Shown in pieces: positions 11,798 through 21,492 of a stretch of DNA of 64,000 bases. Below the pieces are notes generated by a model. The model had not been told where the DNA came from and ran no database searches. It saw only the letters and a list, made by a program, of their open reading frames with translations. The position numbers and the translations under genes are program-made. The stretch covers positions 6,183,216 to 6,247,215 of the forward strand of contig JAJEKV010000005.1 in the NCBI GenBank assembly GCA_021234155.1, given 5' to 3'. The DNA comes from Isoetes taiwanensis. Its lineage: Eukaryota; Streptophyta; Lycopodiopsida; Isoetales; Isoetaceae. The first letter of the stretch is position 1; every line of letters starts with the position of its first letter.

Positions 11798-11876
11798 AAT
11801 CCTAATATAATACTACAATTCACATTAACGCGACAATTAATCATAACATAATACTACAATTCACATTAATGCTACA
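11798..11876 (+). repeat. Direct duplication of about 38 bp
   Basis: Two adjacent imperfect copies of TAATACTACAATTCACATTAA, separated by a few bases. Short, non-coding, just outside the Helitron end. Confidence 0.6.
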
Positions 11877-11894
11877 CAATTGAATTATATGAAA

Positions 11895-11922
11895 CTAGAA
11901 AAAGTGCCCAGCGTTGCTGGGC
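11895..11922 (-). terminator. Helitron 3' terminal hairpin and CTAG end
   Basis: Seven-base-pair perfect stem with a 3-nt loop (GCCCAGC/GCTGGGC), 11 nt before the insertion point at 11894/11895. This hairpin is the rolling-circle termination signal of Helitrons. Confidence 0.85.
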
Positions 11923-12966
11923 TTTTGTCGGGATTAAACTAAAAAATTAAGATAAGAAAAAGGTTGACAACATTGGGTATTATGTTCCTCAAGCAATAGT
12001 TTCCTTGGGTTTTAGTTCAATCATGTTATTTTTAGATTGCATAAACGTTGCATTAGGAAACAACCATAGAATCATGATAAATCTATCACATAATTGCAAA
12101 TTAGAGCATCACAATGCATGAAAACAATCGACAATTATTAATTGCGAAAATCCGCGTAAAGGACAAGTTGAGGTTCTATGAGGTTTTATTTATCATCATT
12201 GGTGTTAATTAGAGTTCCATTTCATATTGTTTTGTATTGTATTATGCACGGTATTATACCTCATTATGTTATATTGGTGTATTGTGGGGAGTATTATAGC
12301 TGATTATGTTGTAGAGTGTTTTTCATTATTGAGCTTCGTGGAACTATTGAATATTAGGACTGACTTGCTGATGATCTATATGACGACTTGAGGCACTTCA
12401 AGAGCTAAATGCATTTGGACGAAATTCTTAACTCATATTGTATCTCCCTCATCCCGAAGCATAAGGGGCTATGTTATTTTTACACTGGCAAACATAGACT
12501 TACGGGGAGGTTTTTTGCTTGAAAAGATGATACAGACATCAATTAAAGGTGGAACATCGGCTATAGGATAAGTTGCTCGCTAATTGTCAAGGGATTCCTT
12601 TACATGCAACATGATCTTGAAACGCATTTAGGAACACCTTGCAATTTTTTTCACGATTCCATTTACTAATTGAACACCTTGCAATTTAATTCCAAAAAAA
12701 GCCCCTAGTATTAGCTGCTGTGCAGATGGAATATCGCCCTTACTATTAGCTTTAAGTGACTGGCAATTTAAAGGCGCTTAAATGCCATAACATTATATTC
12801 CTTCTCCCTATGTAAGAAAATCCCATAGCATGGAACCTTCAAGGTGTTTGGGAACTAAGGATCTTGAATATTTGGTTGAAAATGTATTACAGTCTTTCTA
12901 CAAAGATAATTTTACAAGTAGGCTGCTTCTAATTCCATGCAGTAAGTTAAAACAGCACTAATTTTC

Positions 12967-13178
12967 CTACAAGTTCCACCATTTATCAAGAAAATGTACA
13001 ATTGTCTCAACCAATTTCTCAGTAGAGCCATCAAGGAGATTGAAACAAAGCTCCCAGAACCATAAATCCAGAGCCAAAACCAAAGAGAACAGTGCTAATG
13101 CAAGCATCTGATATCTATTAAGTGGCCATCCAGTAATTTCTGCCACTGTTGCAAGTGGCAAATATGCAACCATTCTCT
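12967..13178 (-). pseudogene. Captured terminal exon of an unidentified gene
   Basis: Minus-strand frame MVAYLPLATVAEITGWPL ... HFLDKWWNL and stop, preceded by a good acceptor (GCTCCGCAG, about 13180). It contains one strongly hydrophobic stretch (ALALFSLVLALDLWFW) that could be a membrane segment. The reading frame is open, but I do not recognise the family. It lies downstream of the LRR exon inside the Helitron and probably comes from a separate capture, because the frame upstream (MVYNAPQ) is not continuous with the LRR frame. Confidence 0.4.
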
Positions 13179-13243
13179 GCGGAGCGTTATAGACCATGCA
13201 GTTTGCCAGAATATATTTGTAGGCTTGAGACCAAATTAGACAC

Positions 13244-13312
13244 CTTGAGGGAGGTTAGATTCCCAAGCACGGAAGGAATGACTCCTGTGAGGTTGTTTCT
13301 TGAAAGATCAAG
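13244..13312 (-). pseudogene. Captured LRR exon
   Basis: Encodes LDLSRNNLTGVIPSVLGNL followed by TSLK, one plant-type leucine-rich repeat (LxLSxNxLxGxIP), ending at CTCAAG followed by GTGTCT, a plausible donor. The 69-bp length is close to the 72-bp exons typical of plant LRR receptor kinases. Its upstream end is fused directly to a BSL exon within a 2-bp microhomology (CT at 13311-13312), so this is a capture junction and not a natural exon boundary. Confidence 0.7.
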
Positions 13313-13706
13313 CATCCCGTCCACCACAAAGAAGAAGCAAGCCGTCAGAACGTGAACTTGCAGTTGCATACCTATCATGGTTAATTTAATTGTTAATGCA
13401 AGATGCAAAATACATGAAAATCCACTGACATGCAGGGCGGAGGTCCATCTCCTTCAGGTTCTAATTTACGCCATTCATAAGGTTTAGCAGCAGTATCCAA
13501 GGCCCATATATCTGCTAGGGGTCGTTTTCCTGCACAAAATATTTTCTTAGAAACACAAAACTACAGCAAAAAATTGCACAAGACTGTAAAATCTGAAGGT
13601 CCGCCATCTACCATCATTTCCCCCAATACATAGCAGAAACCGCTGCCCTACGAGGGACATCACATGACCATATCTTGCTCCAGGGCCGAGACCTTGCACT
13701 ACAACT
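13311..13706 (-). pseudogene. BSL: Captured Kelch exons of a BSU1/BSL-type protein phosphatase
   Basis: Three exons on the minus strand splice cleanly. Exon 13706-13612 encodes VVVQGLGPGA then RYGHVMSLVGQRFLLCIGG. Exon 13529-13430 continues GGNDGKRPLADIWALDTAAK and PYEWRKLEPEGDGPPPC. Exon 13371-13311 encodes YATASSRSDGLLLLCGGRDA. The introns are 82 bp (13611-13530) and 58 bp (13429-13372), both GT-AG, and the frame is kept across both. The order and sequence match the N-terminal Kelch repeats of plant BRI1-suppressor-like (BSU1/BSL) Ser/Thr phosphatases, which act in brassinosteroid signalling. Only about 85 residues of a protein of roughly 850-1000 are present; the phosphatase domain is absent and the third exon is cut mid-sequence at the LRR junction. 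This is a Helitron gene fragment, not a functional gene. Confidence 0.85.
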
Positions 13707-14230
13707 CTGCCAAAGTAAGAAAATGATTTTTATCAAGTTCCCGGGCAAATTATATTTGTTCATTTTTGCAAAAAGCTTACATATGCCATCTTGGCCTAGG
13801 TTTTTGTGCAGGCTAAATCCAATAGGAGACCCCCCATCACCACGAAAGCACTCATGCTTTAATGTACCCACATGGGCACTTCATAAGCAAATAAAATTTC
13901 TTTTCAACTCTCCGTAAAATTTTCTCAGACCTTCAAATTAAATTTATAAAACAAGTTCCATTTAGACTAAAATGTCATCCTCGCACAAGCCAATCCACAC
14001 ACTTTTCTTTATGCGGTGTGATGACAACCAATACTACATGAGGCTACCGGTTTGATGGGATCACATTGTAAGCCATGACTTTTTGCTTTTCCATATGTCC
14101 CTAAACAGAGAACAAAACGACCATTTAATGATTTGAGATTATAATATATTATGTTCCGTGGAAGGTCTGCAATTCAAAAGGGCAATAAGATATTATTCAT
14201 AGTCATAGTACCAACTTCTTTGATTGTTAC

Positions 14231-15175
14231 CTCGATTGATGGCATAGTAACATAGGCATGCAAGTCTTGTCCACCATTTCTACGCCTCCATACGTGTGTG
14301 ATGCGATGTGAGCTCTCAATATTACGTCCCACGATCTTGACCGGTTGCTATGGATATATCATATTGGATGCATGAGCATTGAAGCCACCATCAGCTTCAG
14401 CCATACCAGCCTTACATACTACAGATTTACTCCTGCCCTCAGTTCAATTTACTATTGTAGGCTTTTTATCTGCACACAAGTTGCCTGCACAATATGTAAT
14501 TCAATTTTCAGAGGCATGAAGATCTCTGAGAAAGAAAAAGCAGCTGCCATGGACAAATTTACCTCGATTGGTGCGAATTTGTTGCTTATGCATATGGAAG
14601 TAGTCACTTAAATAAACCCAAAATAAAACATGCACACCTGCGGAGGGTTTCTTCGGATCAAACATCTTTGGGTTCATTACTCTCATCGTGTTGCGAGCCA
14701 TCTCGGGAAGTTACCTTAAGAGAAATGGTGCGCGAGAAGCTTTTGCGGCAACCTTTGTAACTCCATTGTAAGCACGCATGGTCGAGCTTAGATATAGCAC
14801 GATCTTTGTAGCATAGGGCAACATCTTCGCAGATGGAGCAAGGGTCACATAGGGAACAGGCCTACGGATTATAAACAAGACAATTGTAAGTTGGCTTCAA
14901 TGCCTCCATAATGACTTCCGACAAAACAGAGAAAAGAAGAATTGTAGAGGCAATCGTTAAGACGTTCTTGTGAAAGGGGCTCCATATACAAAATTAGCAT
15001 CAACTGCCGTAGCATAATAATACCTACTTGGAGCCATCCATTTGAAGACTTCGTTGTGATATAGACTTAGCCCGGCAATGTTGTAATAGTTCCTTATTAT
15101 AGAATAGCTCCATGCTAATTCTTTGCGGATCTAGACCACGGTGTAGATTGAGGCTTCACAGAAGACATCCCAACC
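14231..15175 (-). pseudogene. Captured exons of an unidentified conserved gene
   Basis: Several minus-strand blocks look like exons of one gene. About 15175-15033 reads VGWDVFCEASIYTVV, a stop, then NYYNIAGLSLYHNEVFKW and a donor. About 14863-14713 reads RPVPYVTLAPSAKMLPYATK ... AAKASRAPFLLR with a GTAACT donor, and joins the first block in phase. About 14705-14638 reads MARNTMRVMNPKMFDPKKPS. About 14342-14231 reads VKIVGRNIESSHRITHVWRR ... AYVTMPSIE with a GTAACA donor. I do not recognise the protein. One in-frame stop (TAG, near 15113) shows it is dead. It sits between the Helitron 5' end and the BSL exons. Confidence 0.45.
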
Positions 15176-15181
15176 CACAAC

Positions 15182-15272
15182 CTTATTACCAGAGCGCGCC
15201 TTTTCCTATTACCAGAGCGCTATTACCAGAGCACGCCTTTTCCTATTACCAGACCGCGCCTTTTCCAAAGAA
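15182..15272 (+). repeat. Short tandem repeat, TATTACCAGAGCGCGCC unit
   Basis: Four imperfect copies of a 17-27 bp unit (TTATTACCAGAGCGCGCCTT, one shortened). It lies inside the Helitron, about 190 bp from its 5' end. Confidence 0.75.
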
Positions 15273-15699
15273 GTAACCGGCAAATCTAATGGTGCAGAAT
15301 AAATTAACAAAAATTGAACGGCATCGTATTGACCTAGCCAAAAAAATAAAAATAAAATAATAATTATTAAACGGCCCAAAATGAAAGTCATAAAACATAA
15401 CAAAATGAACGGGCAAGATCGCGCACAAACTATCATAAAACGGCTTTATTATTATATATAGATAATTGTATGCTAATGATTGAGTCAAATGACAAGTGCA
15501 ATCTCATCATTCTATGCATGCATTTTTTTATCATATTATAAAGTTATTTTGTAAGTATATACCTCATGTATCAAACCCTAGATTGGACGGATGAGATTGA
15601 CCATCCTATTGAATGGTCGAGATTTAATCTTTTAGACTATAGGTGCTTTAATCTAATGGCCGTGATTCACTCGCTTCAATCCTATGCTCCAAAGGTTTT

Positions 15700-16165
15700 G
15701 AAAGGGAGAAAGCGTAAATGGCAAAAAGGAAAGACGGGAAAGGGAAAGAGGAAAATGGGGGACAGAGGAGAAATGGAGAAAGAAAGAAGAAAAAAAGGGA
15801 AAAGGAAAGGGGAGGGAAAAAAAGTGGAAAAAATAGAAAAAGAAAGAAAAAAGAAAAAGCGGGGAGTGTGGAAATGGAAGAAGGAAAAAGAAAACGTGAA
15901 AGAGGAAAGAGGAAAAGGGGAAGGAGCAGAAAAAGGGGAGTGCGGGGAAGGGCAAAGGGGAAAAGGGAAAATAAGAAAGAGAAAAAGAAAAAGAAAAGGT
16001 GTAAGGGAAGAGAAACAGAGAAAAAGGGGAAAATGGAAAAAAAAGTGAAAAGTGGAGAATGGGAAAATGGAAAAGAGAAACGTGATGGAGAAAGAGAAAA
16101 AGGGAAAAGAGAGGAGAAATGGGAAAAATTAAGAAGGATAAGAAAAAAAGGAAAGCAAAAATGGG
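15700..16165 (+). repeat. Long polypurine tract (about 460 bp)
   Basis: Almost every base on the plus strand is A or G, in irregular GGGAAAA / AGAAAGAA blocks with only scattered T and C. Long open frames occur on both strands here simply because purine triplets include no TAA or TAG on one strand and few stops on the other; their lysine/arginine- or phenylalanine-only composition shows they are not genes. Mirror symmetry would allow triplex (H-DNA) formation. Confidence 0.9.
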
Positions 16166-16265
16166 TAATAGATATATAGTATCCTTTACATTGAAGCTAG
16201 TATAACAATTATTACTAGGATTTAAAAACATACGTCCTGAATGTTTTAACATAAATTCTACATTA

Positions 16266-16398
16266 TCATTAAATCCTGGCCCTTCCAGCCAGGACCAACA
16301 TGAGATATTCTATCTACTAAATCCTAACTGTTATGATGGAGGGCCAGGATCAACATGAAATATTCTATCTACTAAATCCTAACTGTTATGATGGAAAC
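16266..16398 (+). repeat. Tandem duplication of about 62 bp
   Basis: Two adjacent copies of a unit containing GGCCAGGA(C/T)CAACATGA and CTACTAAATCCTAACTGTTA. Non-coding. Confidence 0.8.
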
Positions 16399-16684
16399 CC
16401 TAAAACTAGAATACCAAAGTACAAAAATACGTCTAAAAAATAAGTTCATTCATTGAAAACATAATGGTTAACCTTAATGAATACAAAAATACAACTTTCT
16501 AATAACTAGAACTTGAATGCGTAATGATCAACCTTAACCTAGTTTTCATACCAAAAAGCAATTATCGAAACAACTAGCAAATGGCTCCTTGGGAATCGAA
16601 CCCGAGCATGCTCACATTACAAAAAAATTGAAGCAAGCTTAGAGCAGCCTGCCAAAATATGTGAGAGAGTTTTCCCTAACATTT

Positions 16685-16885
16685 TTTCATATCAGAGCCT
16701 CTAGCCACCTAGCTTGGTCAGCTACAAGAGGTGGAACTTCTCAGATCATTCGATGAAGATCATGATGCAGCTCGAATTTGTTGACTGCAGTATGGCAGAT
16801 TTTTCCAAGGCCCAAACTACCCGTGATATCTTGATCCAACAGTTCTCATACCTGCTCTGGTGGGATGCCTACTATGGAGCTATGG
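16685..16885 (+). pseudogene. Copia-like PBS and gag N-terminus remnant
   Basis: CATATCAGAGCC (about 16688-16699) resembles the copia PBS TGGTATCAGAGCC. The following frame (16714 on) reads KRWNFSDHSMKIMMQLEFVD, similar in layout to the gag start of plant copia elements (NF(S/T)xW, then KMxxxL). The frame runs out near 16932 in unrelated sequence. The preceding 100 bp could be the end of a 5' LTR, but I found no second copy to confirm it. Confidence 0.4.
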
Positions 16886-17214
16886 CCAAATGCCTAAAAT
16901 TGCTTGGTAGTTTCTTGGTTGTGGTTGGTTGAACCTGATGAATATGGATCTGCCTATTCGTGGCAAACAGAAATAAGCTCAAATCCAGACTTACACTCTA
17001 GCAAAAACGACCTGCAGGAAGAGAAGATCCGTCGAAACAAAACAAGGTATGAACAGTGCGCTGCACCTAACCACCATCATTTGAGAATGAATATGCGATT
17101 AAGGATAAGAAGAATGGATTTAACAACTCCACAGATCCAGGGCAGCCTACCATGCCCTTTTTGACCCATGCCTCTGCTACCAAAAAAAAACACTGCTTTA
17201 CCTTTCTGGAATAC

Positions 17215-17425
17215 CAGCCGTAGACAATTTGCCAGTTTCTCAAAAATAGCCTTCAGAACTGTGTTTTTTTTAATGAGCCACCTTTCTCAACTCACGAGTC
17301 GAGAAAGGCTCTCAGACCTACAATTTCCCAAAAATGGCCTTCAGAACTCCATTTTTCACTCTGAGCTACCTTTCTCGACTCGCGAGTCGAGAAAGGCCGT
17401 TAGACCTGCATTTTCTAAGAACTGG
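17215..17425 (+). repeat. Tandem unit with perfect palindrome CTTTCTCGACTCG/CGAGTCGAGAAAG
   Basis: Two units of about 105 bp, each with AAAA(T)GCCTTCAGAACT and a palindrome. The second palindrome (about 17371-17396) is a perfect 26-bp inverted repeat centred on CTCGCGAG; the first is imperfect (CTCAACTCACGAGTCGAG). The extra CG and self-complementarity stand out from the AT-rich surroundings. Confidence 0.75.
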
Positions 17426-18065
17426 TTTTTATTTCATTTTTCTTGCCTATAGCATCAGTTGACTAACTTGATTCTATCTTCTGCATTGATTCTGTCTTCT
17501 GTCTTCTGACTAACCCGTCCATTGAAGAAAGAAGGCAAGAAGAGAGTGGTGATATTGGTTGGACAAACCAGTGCGTGGCCCATGAAGGCCTCCTTCTATA
17601 AATTTCTATCGTATGTACCGTGGCTCGGAGAGTGTTCCATACAACATTCTCACTTGTGGTCCGTGTGTGAAGAGAGTGAATTGTTGTGTCACCCACTGTA
17701 ATATATATTGTAATGAGCCCATTCATAAATATAAAGTATCTCAGAACTAGCATTTCCTGGTGATTAAGTAAACAATTTGCTTGATTTTTGTTGGAGTTTA
17801 TGATTTCTTGTCTACTCATTCAAGAAAGAAGGGCCAAAATGTCTTGGTAAAGGAATTCAACCTCACACAAAAAAACTCATATTTTGAATGAAAAATATGT
17901 CCCAAAATACTTCACACATCTTTTTCTTGTAAAATAAGAGGGTTCCAAAAAAAAGTGGAAATGGCATGAGACCCACTTTAATTAAATGCGATTTAGGACC
18001 TTGTTGCACCAACAAGACCCTTCCTATAACTGCATACCCAATTAGCTTTTCAGCAAAGTTTTGAC

Positions 18066-18144
18066 ACTAAGAAAATATCTCCCAATAATAAAAGGATAAT
18101 ACATTGCAATATCTTCCAATAATAAAAGGATAATACATTGCAAT
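18066..18144 (+). repeat. Tandem duplication of about 38 bp
   Basis: AATATCT(C/T)CCAATAATAAAA followed by GGATAATACATTGCAA occurs twice in succession. The 300 bp on either side hold no gene I can support. Confidence 0.8.
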
Positions 18145-18644
18145 TATTTGATAACTGGTCCAGAGAACCAAGCCCAATGGCAAAAAAATCCATTTTCCTT
18201 GTTTAAGACCATGCTTGGTAATAATCAAAAACCCTTGGCTATTTAAGGAAGAATCATTTCCAAACTTCAGCATTATCAAACTCACTGTATTTAAGCTGTA
18301 CAAGTTCCTTTATCCATTGATTGCATGTGTCAGAATCATCATTTACAGCCTTTGCAGTATCCAGGAAATAAACCAATATTCTTAATATCTTAGAATTTTT
18401 TACCTGTTTTGGGAATGTAACCAAAACTAAGGTCCCTAGTAACACTAGGGAACTGAGCTAGCAAAAAAAACCTTTCAAAACCTGTTTACAATAGAATTTC
18501 TACCATACAATGGACTTTTTCAAAGTCCATATCAGGTACAATTTGCAGCCCTAGGTTACTGCAGGTGCACAATACCCTAAGCCTCTGGTACAAAAAATCT
18601 GTTTTACAAAAGAAGATCGTGAAGACTATAAATCTTTTTTTTCC

Positions 18645-18755
18645 TTTTATACCCTTCGGGGCGAGGGTTTTTGTTTAACCTGGACAGTAATAAGTTTACT
18701 GCGTTCCTTCTGGGTCCCATAGGCCGATTGGTCTCAGTGGATGATAAAAATCATT
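18645..18755 (+). repeat. LINE 3' tail, copy B
   Basis: ACCCTTCGGGGCGAGGGTTT, GGACAGTAATAAGTTTACTG and GGGTCCCATAGGCCGATTGG in the same order as the ends of LINE copies A and C, closing with GGATGATAAAAATC and a T/C-rich run. Only about 110 bp of the element remain, a strongly 5'-truncated insertion. Confidence 0.75.
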
Positions 18756-19059
18756 TTTTCTTTCTTTCTTTATAAATTCAAAATTCATTTTCAATAACCA
18801 TATGCTTAAAATAAAACCAGTTTAGAGTACATCCTGCCCATGATCTTTAAGAAATGAATCTTATACTTGAAAACTTGCTCAGCTTCCCGAATTGCTCTTG
18901 AAAAATGGAGAAAACAAATCAAAGAGTAGGAAAGTCGGTTACCTGCAATGAAACCAGATGTAAGTGTTTGGGGTCTGGGTTCGGGAACTCCTGGAAGACA
19001 GCCCTCTGTGAGGACCCGTGGATCTAACAGGAGAGTCCGGGGGACTATGTCACGCGGGA

Positions 19060-19552
19060 TTTGCTGAAAGAGAAGAAAAAGAAGAGAACAGAACAAATGA
19101 AAGAAAGATGATAAGCTTCCTTGATATCAATGATGAAAATACATGAGCTCTCGCAATAGAGAGAAAACTGAAAGGAGACAAGACTCAAAACTCATCTAAA
19201 AAACTTATGAGCTAACTCTACTCATATATATAGTACAATGGCCTTGGGCCCAATATAGACACTCTGACTGATCTCGGTGCCGACTCCTGGAAGGAGGCCT
19301 GATTTGCAGGAATGTTGGCGGTGCCTCTTGAAGTGCCTAGAATCACGCTGACGCTGACGCGGGCGGTGACGGGCCGTCACTTGTCTGAGCGGCGCCTCTT
19401 GTTGACCGCCAAAGGCTTTGGCTGCGTGGCCTGCTTAGTCTTCTGTGGATGCTTGGATGTCTGACCCGTGGTTGACTGAGGATCTTTGAGCTTGACCTGG
19501 TCTGACGTATGCATGAATAGTCCTGTACCAGGAGGCACAGGACTAACAGTAA
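19060..19552 (-). repeat. Candidate LTR (solo or fragment), minus strand
   Basis: On the minus strand the sequence starts TGTTAGTCCTGTGCCTCC and has a TATA-like box (CTATATATATGAGTAG, about 19233-19218). A run with TTTTCTCTCTATTGCGAGAG and a C/T-rich end (TTCTCTTTCAGCAAATCC) follow. This layout is that of a plant LTR with a promoter and R/U5 region. I found neither its partner nor a convincing target duplication, so it may be a solo LTR or only resemble one. Confidence 0.35.
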
Positions 19553-19846
19553 GTTAGCCTCCATCTCCAAAGGCGCTCAAACCCTAAGGCGGTGGTGCTA
19601 GTCACACGTTTTCACTCATAACAGAAGATCCAGAAGTCCGTTTCAGCTGAAATTTGTTGCTTGGAAAGCTCTCTTAGCAACCTTTCCGATGGTGTGTGGT
19701 ATGATCCTGGTTGGCTAAGTTATTTCTGTCAGAACAGCAATTTTCCGGCCGGTTTGCTCTTTTGGATTCTGGATTAGGGCTTCACATATTCCCTTGGCTT
19801 GCCCTAATTTGTTGGTTAGTTTGATTCAAGTTCTGTCTAGGTACCC

Positions 19847-21303
19847 GTGGACACTCTCAGGACATCCCCAACCCAACTCGAGAACCAGACCCAGACCCAG
19901 ACCCAGACCCAGACTCAGACACAGCTGCCTGACATGCCCACTTGGGAGGAGCATACAGGCGGCCCACCGCGCAAGAGACCTAGACCTAGCAGTCAGGCCA
20001 AGGGAGAAGCCCGTTCCATGAAGAAGGAGGCTGGTGCAAAGGCTCAGGCAGCAAGCCCAGCTCAGCCAACAGCACAGTCGACAGACCCATCTTTGCAGAC
20101 CTCAGACTCTGATTCCACAAGGGTGGCACACCAGTCATGCCATGAGAGCTGGAGACAAACACAGACGATGGTTGAGGATCACACCACTCAGATCTCACAC
20201 CTTGCAGAAGAGCAACAAGCCTCCGCCCCCCAGGTGCTTAAGAAGCAACTGGCTATAGTAAAGCAACAGTTTGCAGGCATTGAGACCCACGTGCAACAAT
20301 TGCTTGACAGTATTCGCTTGTTGCAGTTTGAAAGAAAGCAGGATAGACAGACTCTTGCTGGCCTCCGGACACAAATAGACACTATGTCTACCAGAGATGA
20401 AGTTATAATGAAGGACAAGGAGAGAATTGAGCAGGAGATGGTCACTGATATCTCCTGTCTTCGATCGGACATTGCAGATGTCATTGCCACTCAGGGAACA
20501 TTTCAGATAGCAACTAACGAAAGCCAGTTGCTACAGCAGGCCCTTTAGGGTCAGCACAATGGAGATCACCTTAACATCGGCAGATGATGTGGTTGCCTCT
20601 AGGATACAGAAGTTGGAACAGCGTTCCCTTGTTCAAGAGCAAGAGGCACACGAGCTACGAGAAGCCACAATTCAACAGGGGAAAGGACTCCATGCCAATG
20701 CACAGGAGGCCTTGCAAAATTGTGTATACGAGTTGGAGCGGCAGAAACAATTCCAGCAGGAGCTGAGGTCAGTCTACGCGGGCACCACGACGCCCTACTT
20801 CCCCATTCCCTCCACGCCAACAGGACCCTCCTGTTCATGGACACTAGCCAGCGCCTTCAACTCATAGACAACAGCCGGTACATGCTGTCCCAGCAAACGT
20901 TGATCCACGTGAGCTTAGTGAACGCAGACGGAGAGGTTATAATTTGGTAATCCGTGGCCTGCCGGAAGAAGAGGGAGAGAATCACATTCACCGACTCCAG
21001 ATGCAGATCATCAATCATATGACATTGCCTAGGCCTGTACACATTGCTCGAGCCAGCCGTCATGGTGCTCGACGTTCTGCCTATAACCGTATTGTCATAT
21101 TTACAGTAGCAGATATGCAAGTACGGGATGCCATACTGCGCCATGGCAAGCAATTGAAGGGAACATCCTTGTATGTGGACCGAGACCTCACCCCAGTGCA
21201 ACAAGAGTCCCACAGGCGTGAGCTCACCAAAGTTCGAGGCATCCGCTGTCAAGGAGGAGCTGCGGGACTAGTTCGAGGCAAGATGCACATTATAGAATCT
21301 TAG
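19847..21303 (+). pseudogene. LINE ORF1 (nucleic-acid-binding protein), frameshifted
   Basis: Starts MDTLRTSPTQLENQ followed by a QTQTQT tract (imperfect CAGACC microsatellite at 19881-19915) and a basic, low-complexity region. A long coiled-coil-like region follows (LKKQLAIVKQQFAGIETHVQ ... IQKLEQRSLVQEQEAHELRE). The C-terminal part (20944-21260) reads VIRGLPEEEGENHIHRLQMQ ... IVIFTVADMQVRDAILRHGK ... DRDLTPVQQESHRRELTKVR, the RRM-like plus C-terminal domain of LINE ORF1 proteins. The frame shifts at about 20548, 20760-20870 and 20945, so it is dead. The 250 bp upstream look like a LINE 5' UTR. No reverse transcriptase follows; the sequence passes into AGAATCT repeats at 21287. It may be from the same family as the 3' fragments in this window, but the overlap needed to prove it is missing. 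Confidence 0.75.
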
Positions 21304-21492
21304 AGAATCTGGGAGAAACTACATAGAATCTTGGAGAATATATGGGAATATTGGAAGAATCTTTGAGAATCTTGAGGAATCTATGAGAATCTTCATAAAT
21401 CTTTGAGCATCTGGAGGAATCTTAGAGAATCTAGAGAAATCTTTGGGAATCTACGGTAATCTAAAAGAGTAGAAGAATCTATATAGAATCCT
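21287..21492 (+). repeat. Degenerate AGAATCTNGG repeat tract, left
   Basis: About 16 imperfect copies of (T)AGAATCTTNGAG-like decamers in tandem. A similar tract lies at 25838-25925 on the same strand, on the other side of the fold-back element. Confidence 0.75.

Larger units (their letters stand above)
11895..15462 (-). mobile_element. Non-autonomous Helitron with captured gene fragments
   Basis: Read on the minus strand the 5' end is TCTATATATAATAATAAAGC (15462 downward), preceded by host A. The 3' end is the 7-bp stem hairpin GCCCAGC-AAC-GCTGGGC (11922-11906), eleven bases ACTTTTTCTAG, then host T. Helitrons of plants start with TC, end with a hairpin and CTRR, and insert between A and T without target duplication; all of these hold here. 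The element is 3568 bp and carries no Rep/helicase coding sequence, so it depended on an autonomous partner. The interior is a patchwork of exons with intact GT-AG introns from at least three genes, all oriented with the element. A second Helitron 5' end with similar sequence lies at 29475. Confidence 0.85.

Noticed and set aside
15566-16252. Long open frames on both strands (160, 153 and 199 codons)
   Set aside because: They exist only because the strand is almost pure purine; the translations are Lys/Glu/Arg/Gly-only or Phe/Ser/Leu/Pro-only.
16580-16625. tRNA-like stretch TGGCTCCTTGGGAATCGAAC on the minus strand
   Set aside because: The T-arm-like part is present, but no pairing acceptor or anticodon arm is found within 75 bp.
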